Assembly: GCF_024347395.1 (NCBI RefSeq)
Contig: NZ_AP025472.1
Span: forward strand, 1,178,001-1,242,000
Length of the DNA: 64,000 bases
Origin: Vibrio cortegadensis
Lineage (GTDB): Bacteria > Pseudomonadota > Gammaproteobacteria > Enterobacterales > Vibrionaceae
Reading direction: 5' to 3'
Shown here: piece by piece, positions 35,346-43,571 of the stretch
Numbering within the stretch: position 1 is the stretch's first letter
How the letters are laid out: each line of letters opens with the position of its first letter
Program-made: the position numbers and the translations under genes
Notes under the pieces: model-generated
Databases searched by the model: none
The model's input: the letters and a program-made list of their open reading frames with translations, nothing else
Told to the model about the DNA's origin: nothing

Positions 35346-35360
35346 GGTTTTAGGGGTAAT

Positions 35361-36221
35361 ATGGACGCAAATTTATCATTTATTAGACTAGACTCTCAGC
35401 TAGAGCCGATCAGTAGTAATGAATATGAAACTCGTCTGATTTCAATAATATCAAGCATTGAGTCGATGCTTGATATTTCATTAATTAAAGACGGGAAAGC
35501 AAATAGAAAACATCCGCTAGGTAAAGTAATTGTAGAGATTGTAAATCTACACATTCAAGGTAATTTCTATAATCGAGATATTGAGTTAAAACGGCTATTT
35601 GGCTTTGTTAATGACCTTAACAAAATCAAAGATAAATCCGAATCACACTTTATGCAGCACAGAAAGCTTTTAAGAACGTGCACAAGATTGAGCCAATTCG
35701 TTGGCTTGCGTTTTGAAGTTAATCTGTCTGCTATCTTTGTGAGTGCGGGGTTAAAGTACAAAAATCGAGAGAGCCCTGATTTTGAATTCAACCTGAAAAC
35801 TAGTGGTGAAACTGCCTTCATCGAAAGTACCAGTTGTCATTTTACTCAACTTCGTCACGGTGATATGTATAAGAAGATCGCTAGTGCTATAAGAACAAAA
35901 TCTGCATATGCATATGCAAACAGACAAACAATACTAGCTGTGGACTTTACTAACGTAATGCATTCAGCCGTGATTTCTGGTTCTGAATTTAAAGTGGATG
36001 AACTGGTCGGAATATTAAGTGAAGTTATCGACGCTTCTGATTATGGCGCATTCATATTTACAGGAGTGCATACGAATCCTAATGATGGTTGGCTGTATAG
36101 TGGTGGTGATGCCTACATTAAAGATACAGCTTCAAAAGGTGTCATTGAATTGTATTCTGCATTAGGGTGGGCAGATAAAAAGTCTAGTTTAGTTGAGCAT
36201 GGGACTGTATTTAGCTATTGA
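35361..36221 (+). CDS. Cassette 16: unknown 286-residue protein, possible nuclease fold
   Basis: I start at ATG 35361 (MDANLSFIRLDSQLEPI), 5 bases after TAGGGG; the open frame extends back into attC 15, which is not coding. The centre reads RFEVNLSAIFVSAGLKYKNRESPDFEFN ... ETAFIESTS, a PD-...-E-x-[ST] pattern that could be a variant PD-(D/E)XK core without the usual Lys. The segment after it (KKIASAIRTKSAYAYANRQTILAVDF) is compatible. Not recognised as a named family; the nuclease reading is weak. Confidence 0.65.
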   Translation: MDANLSFIRLDSQLEPISSNEYETRLISIISSIESMLDISLIKDGKANRKHPLGKVIVEIVNLHIQGNFYNRDIELKRLFGFVNDLNKIKDKSESHFMQHRKLLRTCTRLSQFVGLRFEVNLSAIFVSAGLKYKNRESPDFEFNLKTSGETAFIESTSCHFTQLRHGDMYKKIASAIRTKSAYAYANRQTILAVDFTNVMHSAVISGSEFKVDELVGILSEVIDASDYGAFIFTGVHTNPNDGWLYSGGDAYIKDTASKGVIELYSALGWADKKSSLVEHGTVFSY

Positions 36222-36232
36222 GCACACAAACC

Positions 36233-36351
36233 TAACAAACAATTCAACCTGACTTGCAACGCGTGGCATTTTTACTTCTAATCAGGTTTAGTGATTAAGG
36301 CGCAATGCAGAACCACCGTATTGCGTTGCTGCGCAAGTTAATTGGGCGTTA
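36233..36351 (+). repeat. attC 16
   Basis: 119 bp, divergent centre, arms CAATT/AATTG, with AACCTGACTTGC opposite GCAAG. Cassette 16 ends pair as GGTTT/AAACC. Confidence 0.85.
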
Positions 36352-36381
36352 TACAAACAAATGAAGTTCGGAGCATTTGAT

Positions 36382-37485
36382 ATGGCAAAATTGGGTAGAA
36401 ATGAACCATGCTGGTGTGGTTCTGGGGAAAAATATAAGAAATGTCACTTAAATAGAGAAGCTGAGGCTTCTCCGGAAATGTGGGAAATAGATAAAGGTTT
36501 CAGACAGGCTTATGGAAAAAAATATTGCAGTTGCCCTGAAGAAATGAAGCCGGGTTGTAAGGGTAATATCATTAACTCACATACTGTTTCTAAGGGAGCT
36601 TCTTTAAAGGCAATTGAAGAAAATAAACATGTTTATGGTCTAAAGCCAAGTATATTTAAGTTTGATGAAAATAATGGAGTTCTTCAGCCAGAATTAATTG
36701 GGATAAATAAAGCCTCTACATTTACGGGTTTTTGCTCTAAGCACGATAAGGAATTATTTTCGCCTTTTGAAGACTTTCCATTTGAACATAGTAATGAACA
36801 AGTATTTCTCCTCACTTATCGTACTTTTGCTCGAGAACATTTTGTTAAATTGAGTCAAAGTGAAAGCCGTAGTCTCTTGAATAAAGGAGACGCAGGACTT
36901 TTGCCAATGGAGCAAGTTTTATTTCAAGATTTTTTGACAGAGCACAATAAGAGCTTGGATTTAGGCGTTCGCGACTCGAACGAACATAAAAATAGATTTG
37001 ATCAAATACTCAACGAAAGACGTTATGACGAAATTTGTTACACGATATTTAAGTATGATAGTTTAATTCCTATACAGTGCAGCGGTGTTCTTTATCCTTT
37101 AGTTGATGCTAAAGGTACTGAGTTACAATCACTAGCAGATGATACGAGAGTACTCGACATGCTTTGTGTATCGATAATCAATGATATTGAACACAGCTAC
37201 ATAGTTTTCTCATGGTTGAAAGATAGCGCTAAATCTTGTCAGTGTTTTATTGATGCCCTTTTGTTATTAGAGAAAGAAGAAAGAACAACAGAGATTATAT
37301 CGTTTTTGTTCTACTCTTTCGAAAACATCTATTTGCAACCTAGCTGGTGGGATGGGCTATCAGGTGATGCTTTAGAAATGCTATCAAACTTTCAACAACC
37401 ATTAGCTTCATATACGCCATTAACTTCTAAGCAAAGAAAAGTAAGGTTGATAGAAGGTGAAATATCTGAAGTAATTGGGAAGTAG
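36382..37485 (+). CDS. Cassette 17: SEC-C-motif protein, unknown
   Basis: I use ATG 36382 (8 bases after GGAG) rather than 36361. The 367-residue chain begins MAKLGRNEPCWCGSGEKYKKCHL, a perfect SEC-C zinc motif (CxCxSGxKxKxCH). A second cysteine-rich stretch follows (YCSCPEEMKPGCKG), then SHTVSKGASLKAI, where SxT/His-rich positions recall HNH-like folds. The remainder is helical and unrecognised. SEC-C tags many unrelated bacterial proteins, including defence genes. Confidence 0.75.
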   Translation: MAKLGRNEPCWCGSGEKYKKCHLNREAEASPEMWEIDKGFRQAYGKKYCSCPEEMKPGCKGNIINSHTVSKGASLKAIEENKHVYGLKPSIFKFDENNGVLQPELIGINKASTFTGFCSKHDKELFSPFEDFPFEHSNEQVFLLTYRTFAREHFVKLSQSESRSLLNKGDAGLLPMEQVLFQDFLTEHNKSLDLGVRDSNEHKNRFDQILNERRYDEICYTIFKYDSLIPIQCSGVLYPLVDAKGTELQSLADDTRVLDMLCVSIINDIEHSYIVFSWLKDSAKSCQCFIDALLLLEKEERTTEIISFLFYSFENIYLQPSWWDGLSGDALEMLSNFQQPLASYTPLTSKQRKVRLIEGEISEVIGK

Positions 37486-37491
37486 TTTGTA

Positions 37492-37613
37492 TAACAAAGC
37501 GTTTAAGACGGATTCCCAACGCTTGGCATTTTTAGTTTGCTTCAATTTTAGTGTTTACGGCACAATACCTTAAGTGCAGTGGTCTGCGTTGCTCACCACT
37601 TAACGCAGCGTTA
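37492..37613 (+). repeat. attC 17
   Basis: 122 bp, GCGTT/AACGC arms; right box GCAGCGTTA has one change from the usual GCGGCGTTA. Cassette 17 ends pair as TACAAAC/GTTTGTA with one offset base. Confidence 0.88.
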
Positions 37614-37632
37614 GTTGAACAAGGAGAGTTCA

Positions 37633-38406
37633 GTGGATATTTTCGGAATATTAATAAGTGCATTAGTTCAGGTTTGGTACATCATCCCTTTGTTGATTGT
37701 CGTTTCGATATTCAAGAGTCGGTGGTTTAAAGGTGTATTTGGCGAGTTTTTGGTAAACAAACTACTATCTCAGTTGCCTGATTCCGATTACACATTGGTG
37801 AGGAATGTAACTCTACCTACAGACGACGGCACAACACAAATCGACCATATTGTTGTCTCAAGGTTTGGTATTTTCGTTGTGGAAACCAAAAACATGAAAG
37901 GTTGGATCTTTGGATCTAAAAACCAAAAGCAATGGACTCAGAAAATCTATCGTCACTCATCAAAATTTCAAAACCCACTTCACCAAAATTACAAACATGT
38001 TAAGACTCTTGAATCCTTACTGGCTGTAGGCAGTGAAAAACTACACTCAGTAGTTGTTTTCATCGGTGACAGTACTTTTAAAACTGATATGCCTGAAAAC
38101 GTGACTTATGCGCGTGGTTGCTTGGAATACATCAAAAAGTTTGAACAACCAGTGTTCTCTGAATCAGAATATAGTCAATTTGTGTACTCGATAAACGAAG
38201 TTAAGCTCAAAAAAGGCATTGTTACGGATATTAAGCATCGTCAACATGTGAAAGAAATCGTAGAAGCAAAAGAAGCTATAAAGCAGTGCTCACGTTGTGG
38301 CTCAGAAATGGTTGTTCGTGAAACTAAGCGTGGTGAAAATAAAGGTAAACAGTTTTGGGGGTGTTCGGCATTTCCCAAATGTAGGTCGGTCGAACAGTTC
38401 AACTAA
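37633..38406 (+). CDS. Cassette 18: NERD-domain protein with C-terminal zinc ribbon
   Basis: GTG start at 37633, 4 bases after AAGGAGAG. The 257-residue protein has an N-terminal TM helix (ISALVQVWYIIPLLIVVSIF), a nuclease-related NERD domain (KGVFGEFLVNKLLSQLP ... TTQIDHIVVSRFGIFVVETKNMKGWIFGS) with the D ... ExK core, and a topoisomerase-type zinc ribbon (CSRCGSEMV ... FWGCSAFPKCR). This combination is widespread in proteobacteria and is thought to act on DNA at the membrane. Activity is not proven. Confidence 0.88.
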   Translation: MDIFGILISALVQVWYIIPLLIVVSIFKSRWFKGVFGEFLVNKLLSQLPDSDYTLVRNVTLPTDDGTTQIDHIVVSRFGIFVVETKNMKGWIFGSKNQKQWTQKIYRHSSKFQNPLHQNYKHVKTLESLLAVGSEKLHSVVVFIGDSTFKTDMPENVTYARGCLEYIKKFEQPVFSESEYSQFVYSINEVKLKKGIVTDIKHRQHVKEIVEAKEAIKQCSRCGSEMVVRETKRGENKGKQFWGCSAFPKCRSVEQFN

Positions 38407-38525
38407 CAAAGCGTTTAAGACGGATTCCCAACGCTCGGCATTTTTGGTTTGCTTCGGGTTAAGTGTTTACGGCACAATACTTTAAGGGCAGTAGTCTGCG
38501 TTGCTCACCACTTAACGCGGCGTTA
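38404..38525 (+). repeat. attC 18
   Basis: 122 bp, GCGTT/AACGC arms; its TAA is the NERD gene stop. Cassette 18 ends pair as GTTGAAC/GTTCAAC. Confidence 0.92.
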
Positions 38526-38540
38526 TGTTTTAAGGAAACT

Positions 38541-39260
38541 ATGGAAATTCAAGAGTTAACTAATATTTTAAGCCAGATTCAATTCAAACAAGAATTAAGT
38601 ATTGAAACATACATTATCATTCTTTGTGTTTCTGGTCTGGGGGCATGGTTTGCGTCTTACTTTAAAACGAAAGGGCAAAACTTTGCTAACAAAGAAGACT
38701 TTGAACAGTTGCAAAAACAACTTGAGTCTAACACTACAGTTGTTGAAGAGATTAAGACCGAACTATCGCAGAAAAACTGGATATCACAGCAAGCATGGGT
38801 GAAAAAACAAGAAGCTTACGAAGCAATCTTCGATTGCTTGTTCCATGTCAAAAAGTACGTTGCTCATGAAAAGGATGAGTACTTTGAGTGGGAGCACTAC
38901 AATTTTAGATTTCCAGAGCTAGCTTATGAAACAACAGATGAGTATACAATCCGTATTTGGGAGCACGAGAAAGAAGAGTATTTAAAAAAGTCTCAAGATC
39001 CTGAAACAAAGGCGCAAGCGGAAAAGTTGAAAGTAAAATACGATGAGTCATTTGCTAAGTTGTTCCATGTAATTGAGGTCAAGGCTATATACCTAGATCC
39101 GAGGGTTACAGAGACCATCACAGTGCTAAAGCAAGGTTTGTCAAAGACGGACAATGAAGAAGATTGGGATGAGCATTTTTTCCGTATTTCTCGTCAAGTT
39201 AATGAATCAGTCGATAAGCTAAGAACAATCAGCATCGAAGAATTAAAGATTAAAACATAA
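38541..39260 (+). CDS. Cassette 19: TM-plus-coiled-coil protein of the 'NLATKED' type
   Basis: I start at ATG 38541 (MEIQELTNILSQIQF), 5 bases after AAGGAA; upstream frame is attC. The 239-residue protein has one TM helix (TYIIILCVSGLGAWFASYF), then KTKGQNFANKEDFEQLQKQLESN, then a coiled coil and an all-helical soluble part. Cassette 42 carries a protein of the same plan (KGKNLATKEDIEDITRKVES). The G-x-N-x-A-x-KED signature after a single TM recurs in many unassigned bacterial proteins, so this is a real family of unknown role. Confidence 0.7.
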   Translation: MEIQELTNILSQIQFKQELSIETYIIILCVSGLGAWFASYFKTKGQNFANKEDFEQLQKQLESNTTVVEEIKTELSQKNWISQQAWVKKQEAYEAIFDCLFHVKKYVAHEKDEYFEWEHYNFRFPELAYETTDEYTIRIWEHEKEEYLKKSQDPETKAQAEKLKVKYDESFAKLFHVIEVKAIYLDPRVTETITVLKQGLSKTDNEEDWDEHFFRISRQVNESVDKLRTISIEELKIKT

Positions 39261-39378
39261 CAAAGCGTTTAAGACAGATTCCCAACGCTTGGCATTTTTC
39301 ATTCCATCGTTGGGTTTTGTGTTTACGGTGGTGTAGTTAGGTTTGTGGTAGCGTTGCTCACTACTTAACGCGGCGTTA
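39258..39378 (+). repeat. attC 19
   Basis: 121 bp, GCGTT/AACGC arms. Cassette 19 ends pair as TGTTTTAA/TTAAAACA. Confidence 0.92.
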
Positions 39379-39824
39379 TATTGCATAAGATTCAAAGGGT
39401 TAAATTATCCGTTTATCTTTGTTCTGCGTCCGAACTACACACCTGTTCTTTTCGTGTAAAATGCCATCAAAATGACCATCGCACGTAGAATGTTTGTCGG
39501 TTAATTAGCTGCAACGTCACGCAAGTCTCCTCATTAGTAAGTTTTGCTGACTCAAGTTCATTTTGCGCGGCTTCTTTTTCGTGGGGACTTCAATGAAAGT
39601 TGTGGCTTCAGCGCACTTTGTTGTCAGGTTTCTCGCTCGAATTCTTTGTCATTCTAGCTAATCGAAATACTCCAATTTCAACTCATTTCGCTTCTTAGCC
39701 AAGTGCGTTTTGTTGTCTATGATTGAGTTTCGAACTGTCCATTTTACTTCTGAGTTCAAAGCCAGTAGATTTGTAACTAATTCAGCATCTTGGCGCTAAA
39801 CTTGGCTCTGTCGTGCGGGCAATA
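39376..39824. repeat. Gene-less cassette family, copy C (cassette 20, 449 bp)
   Basis: Same body and ends. The weak frame seen in other copies is stopped here by TAA in GTGTAAAATGCC, which argues against a coding role. Confidence 0.85.
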
Positions 39825-39946
39825 TAACAAAGCATTTAAGAGGGATTCTCAACGCTTGGCATTTTTGTATCTACTTCAAATTTAGTGTCTACGGTACAAT
39901 ACTTTAGGTCGGGTGGAGGCGTTGTTCACCCCTTAATGCGGCGTTA
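39825..39946 (+). repeat. attC 20
   Basis: 122 bp, GCATT/AATGC arms. Nearly the same as attC 28. Confidence 0.92.
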
Positions 39947-39965
39947 TAAGCTTTCGAGGAAAACT

Positions 39966-40448
39966 ATGGAAATCATCATCAAACAAGCCATTGAATTGCG
40001 CAAAAAAGCTCGATATCAAGAGTCTAGAGCTTTGCTTTCAACGTTATTGAACGATGAAAACTATGTAGCTAAGGCTCACCTGCAAATTGCATGGTCATAT
40101 GATAATGAAGGTAAAGAGCAAGAAGCAGTTGGTCATTATCTGTCATCTCTGTCGGGTTTACTATCGTCAGTAGAACGGTTCGATGCTTTATTTGGCTTGG
40201 CGAGCACCTATCGAAGTCTTGGTAACTACTCAGATGCGCTTACGTATTTCGAGCAAACTCTGAACGAGTACCCTGATTCTATGGAGGTTCAGCCTTTCTA
40301 TGCAATGTGCCTCTACAACCTAGGGCGTCATAAAGAAGCGACGTCTTTGCTTCTTGAGTTGCTAGTTTCAACCACTAGTAGTGACGCAATAATAGAGTAT
40401 AAACGCGCTATTTCTTTGTACGCCGAGGATTTAGATAGAACGTGGTAA
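39966..40448 (+). CDS. Cassette 21: TPR-repeat protein
   Basis: I start at ATG 39966 (MEIIIKQAIELRKKARYQESRALL), 6 bases after GAGGAAA. The 160-residue protein consists of about four tetratricopeptide repeats (AKAHLQIAWSYDNEGKEQEAVGHYL, then FDALFGLASTYRSLGNYSDALTYF, then VQPFYAMCLYNLGRHKEATSLL). It forms a protein-binding superhelix; the partner is unknown. No signal peptide, so cytoplasmic. Confidence 0.88.
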   Translation: MEIIIKQAIELRKKARYQESRALLSTLLNDENYVAKAHLQIAWSYDNEGKEQEAVGHYLSSLSGLLSSVERFDALFGLASTYRSLGNYSDALTYFEQTLNEYPDSMEVQPFYAMCLYNLGRHKEATSLLLELLVSTTSSDAIIEYKRAISLYAEDLDRTW

Positions 40449-40462
40449 ACGAAACACGCTTA

Positions 40463-40584
40463 TAACAAACAATTTAAGAGTGACTCCTAACGCTTGCCGG
40501 TTTCACTCCGGTTTGAGTTTTGTGTCTACGGTGCAATGGTTTAGCTTGGGTGTTATAGCGTTGTCGCACCTTAATTGGGCGTTA
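40463..40584 (+). repeat. attC 21
   Basis: 122 bp, CAATT/AATTG arms. Cassette 21 ends pair as TAAGC/GCTTA. Confidence 0.92.
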
Positions 40585-41030
40585 TATTGCATAAGATTCA
40601 AAGGGTTAAATTATCCGTTTATCTTTGTTCTGCGTTCAAGCTACACACCTGTTCGTTCCGTGAAAAATGCCATCAAAATGACCATCGCACGTAGAATGCT
40701 TGTCGGCTAATTAGCTGCAACGTCACGCAAGTCTCCTCGTTAGTAAGTTTTGCTGGCTCAAGTTCATTTTGCGCGGCTTCTTTTTCGTGGAAACTTCACT
40801 GAAAATTGTGGTTTCAGCGCGCTTTGTCGTCAGGTTTCTCGTTCGAATTCTTTGTCACTCAGGCTACTCAAATTTCTCTAATTTCAGCTCATTTCGCTTC
40901 TTAGCCAAGTGCGTTTTATTGTCTATGATTGAGTTTCGAACTATCCATTTTACTTCTGAGTTCACAGCCAGTAGATTTGTAACCAATTCAGCACCTTGGC
41001 GCTAAACTTGGCTCTGTCGTGCGGGCAATA
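40582..41030. repeat. Gene-less cassette family, copy D (cassette 22, 449 bp)
   Basis: Same body and ends; divergent in the middle (CTCAAATTTCTC). A 78-codon plus frame at 40769-41005 is open but lacks an ATG and a ribosome site and is stopped in other copies. Confidence 0.85.
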
Positions 41031-41153
41031 TAACAAAGCGTTTAAGACGGACTCCCAACGCTTGGTGGCTTTAGTTCAAAGATATGCATCAGTGTTTATG
41101 GCATAATGTCTTGAGTGCAGTGGTAGCGTTGCTCGCCACTTAACGCGGCGTTA
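41031..41153 (+). repeat. attC 22
   Basis: 123 bp, GCGTT/AACGC arms; identical by eye to attC 1. Confidence 0.92.
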
Positions 41154-41180
41154 TGAAAATCGCATAAAATAGGGAATATC

Positions 41181-41765
41181 ATGTTTGAACCAATTGAAAT
41201 CGATATGGATGAATTGCAGTTAGCTATTTCTCTTCCTGAGCTTGATTCTGTGCAAAATGGTACCTTCATTCCACTTGAGGATATTTTGGGCTCTTCATTG
41301 CAGGATTCCAATTTTGATGCGCTTTTTGTTTCTGGACTGTTCCCAGAACAAAGTGAAAAGTTAGTTCAAGTGTGTGCAGGTCAAGGTCTTGAATTGGTTA
41401 ATTTTGAAAATCCTTCAAATGACTTAGCCGCAATCCATGATGTTGTTCTGAATTTATCTGGGAAGCTTTTCTCAGATGAAATGCCGAATAATATCGATAT
41501 TGCTGACATTAGAAACCTCAATCAATCTTCTGATTTCCTATTTGCTTTTAACCGTAAGAGTTCAGCTCTAGACTTTATGGCAGCTCAGGAGCTTGGAGTG
41601 ATAGTTGGTGGAGTGTATCTTGCTCATGGCAGGACAGAGCTAGACGAATATGAAGCTGTAAATAAAGAGCTCACGAACCACATTTATGAATATGGTTTTC
41701 TTTGTTCCAGTTTTTACGGTCTAGGGCGTTCAGAGTGTACAATTTTGCTTGGTGTTAAAGGGTAG
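41181..41765 (+). CDS. Cassette 23: unknown 194-residue protein, paralog of cassette 8
   Basis: Same length, same start context and same attC type as the gene at 29892. Scattered changes (for example D20E, P26Q, V42D, C54F, K68Q, Q90L, T93S, AG149-150GR) are a mixture of conservative and radical. Silent changes are also frequent, so the copy is not brand new and has been kept intact. Function unknown. Confidence 0.75.
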   Translation: MFEPIEIDMDELQLAISLPELDSVQNGTFIPLEDILGSSLQDSNFDALFVSGLFPEQSEKLVQVCAGQGLELVNFENPSNDLAAIHDVVLNLSGKLFSDEMPNNIDIADIRNLNQSSDFLFAFNRKSSALDFMAAQELGVIVGGVYLAHGRTELDEYEAVNKELTNHIYEYGFLCSSFYGLGRSECTILLGVKG

Positions 41766-41788
41766 GCGCACGTTGTGAAAAATTTTCA

Positions 41789-41880
41789 TAACAAAGCGTT
41801 TAAGAGTGACTCCAAACGCGTGCCGTTTTCGCTTCGCTCAAGTATGGCACACTTGTTTGTCGCACCTTAACGCGGCGTTA
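41789..41880 (+). repeat. attC 23 (short form)
   Basis: 92 bp, GCGTT/AACGC arms, identical by eye to attC 8. Cassette 23 ends pair as TGAAAAT/ATTTTCA. Confidence 0.9.
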
Positions 41881-42326
41881 TATTGCATAAGATTCAAGGG
41901 GTTAAATTATCCGTTTATCTTTGTTCTGCGTTTGATCTGCACACCTGTTCGTCTCGTGAAAGTTGCCATCAAAATGACCATCGCACGTAGAAAGTGTGTC
42001 GGTTAATTAGCAGCAACGTCACGCAAGTCTCCTCGTTAGTAAGTTTCGCTGGCTCAAGTTCATTTTGCTCGGCTTCTTTTTCGTGGAAGCTAAAATGAAA
42101 ATCGTGGTTTCAGCGCACTTTGCCGTCAGGTTTCTCGCTCGAATTCTTTGTCATTCTAGCTAATCGAATGGCTCTAATTTCAGCTCATTTCGTTTCTTAG
42201 CCAAGTGCGTTTTGTTGTCTATGATTGAGTTTCGAACTATCCGTTTTACTTCTGAGTTCAAAGCCAGTAGATTTGTAACCAATTCAGCACCTTGGCGCTA
42301 AACTTGGCTCTGTCGTGCGGGCAATA
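41878..42326. repeat. Gene-less cassette family, copy E (cassette 24, 449 bp)
   Basis: Same body and ends; right part matches copy B, left part differs (TTTGATCTGCAC). Confidence 0.85.
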
Positions 42327-42449
42327 TAACAAAGCGTTTAAGACGGATTCGCAACGCTTGGCGGCTTCAGTTCAAAGATATGCATCAGTGTTTATTGCAT
42401 AATGTCTTGAGTGCAGTGGTAGCATTGCTCACCACTTAACGCGGCGTTA
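42327..42449 (+). repeat. attC 24
   Basis: 123 bp, GCGTT/AACGC arms; one base different from attC 12 by eye. Confidence 0.92.
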
Positions 42450-42468
42450 GAAGCCGGAGGGAAATTCA

Positions 42469-42855
42469 ATGAATCCAAAGGATATCGTGCTTTCATTTTG
42501 GGAAGCAATGCAGAGTAATGATTTTTACAAAGCAAGCGAATGGCTAAGTGAAGATTTCGAGGGTTTTTGGCCTCAATCATCAGAACTTATTACTGGTCGC
42601 AGTGATTTTGGTGATGTGAATTCCTATTATCCTGCAAATGGTAAATGGCTATTTGAAATTAACTCAATTGTTTGTGAGGGCTCTCAGGTTGTAACGGATG
42701 TGTCGATAACAGACAGTGTACAAAAGGCTAGGGCAATTACATTTCATACCGTTGAAAATGGTCTTATTTGTAAGCAAGTTGAGTTTTGGCCTGATGAGTT
42801 TGATGCTCCAGAATGGCGTGCAAAGTGGGTAAAAATAGTGCCATCTCAGGCATAG
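42469..42855 (+). CDS. Cassette 25: NTF2/SnoaL-like protein, tandem copy 1
   Basis: The 128-residue protein starts MNPKDIVLSFWEAMQSNDFYKASEWLSEDFEGFWPQSSELITGR, the first two helices and strand of the NTF2-like (SnoaL) cone fold. DSVQKARAITFHTVENGLICKQVEFW is the central sheet. These proteins bind small ligands or catalyse simple isomerisations; none is specified. A near-identical gene follows in cassette 26. The ribosome site GGAGGGAAA is good. Confidence 0.85.
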   Translation: MNPKDIVLSFWEAMQSNDFYKASEWLSEDFEGFWPQSSELITGRSDFGDVNSYYPANGKWLFEINSIVCEGSQVVTDVSITDSVQKARAITFHTVENGLICKQVEFWPDEFDAPEWRAKWVKIVPSQA

Positions 42856-42867
42856 TCGAAATGCTTC

Positions 42868-42989
42868 TAACAAACAATTTAAGAGTGACTCCTAACGCTT
42901 GACGATTTTACTTCGATTTGAATTTTGTGTTTACGGCGCAATGGTTTAGTCTAGGTTTTATAGCGTTGTCGCACCTTAATTGGGCGTTA
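42868..42989 (+). repeat. attC 25
   Basis: 122 bp, CAATT/AATTG arms. Cassette 25 ends pair as GAAGC/GCTTC. Confidence 0.92.
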
Positions 42990-43008
42990 GAAGCTGTAAG
43001 GAGATTCA

Positions 43009-43395
43009 GTGAATCCAAAGGATATTGTGCTTTCATTTTGGGAAGCGATGCAAAGTAATGACTTTTACAAAGCAAGTGAATGGTTAAGCGAAGATTTCGA
43101 AGGGTTTTGGCCTCAATCGTCAGAGCTTATTACAGGTCGTAGTGATTTTGGTGATGTAAATTCCTATTACCCGGCTAATGGTAAATGGCTATTTGAAATC
43201 AACTCAATTGTTTGTGAAGGCACAAAAGTTGTAACGGACGTGTCGATAAAAGACAGTGTTCAAAAGGCTAGGGCAATTACATTTCATACCGTTGAGAATG
43301 GTCTTATTTGTAAGCAAGTAGAGTTTTGGCCTGATGAGTTTGAAGCTCCAGAATGGCGAGCAAAGTGGGTAAAAATAGTGCCATCTCAGGCATAG
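43009..43395 (+). CDS. Cassette 26: NTF2/SnoaL-like protein, tandem copy 2
   Basis: Same 128 residues as the gene at 42469 with only a few changes (SQ72-73TK, T81K, D112E). Many third-position differences show that the protein is under purifying selection. Its start is GTG 43009, 4 bases after AAGGAGA, against ATG in copy 1. Tandem duplication of a cassette followed by divergence. Confidence 0.85.
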   Translation: MNPKDIVLSFWEAMQSNDFYKASEWLSEDFEGFWPQSSELITGRSDFGDVNSYYPANGKWLFEINSIVCEGTKVVTDVSIKDSVQKARAITFHTVENGLICKQVEFWPDEFEAPEWRAKWVKIVPSQA

Positions 43396-43407
43396 TCGAA
43401 ATGCTTC

Positions 43408-43529
43408 TAACAAACAATTTAAGAGTGACTCCTAACGCTTGTCGATTTCACTCTGGTTTGAATTTTGTGTTTACGGTGCAATGGTTTAGTCTAGGTTTTA
43501 TAGCGTTGTCGCACCTTAATTGGGCGTTA
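43408..43529 (+). repeat. attC 26
   Basis: 122 bp, CAATT/AATTG arms. Cassette 26 ends pair as GAAGC/GCTTC. Confidence 0.92.
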
Positions 43530-43571
43530 GGTGCTTTGGAGTTACTTACATGGTAGGTAACTCCATTTGAT

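Noticed and set aside
35241..35360. Extended N-terminus for the cassette 16 protein (and likewise for cassettes 19, 21, 29, 53)
   Set aside because: The additional codons are attC sequence; a better ribosome site and start exist just after the attC.
43537..43565. Inverted repeat TGGAGTTAC/GTAACTCCA as terminator of the cassette 27 gene
   Set aside because: No T-run follows on the minus strand; left as an unexplained 9-bp inverted repeat.
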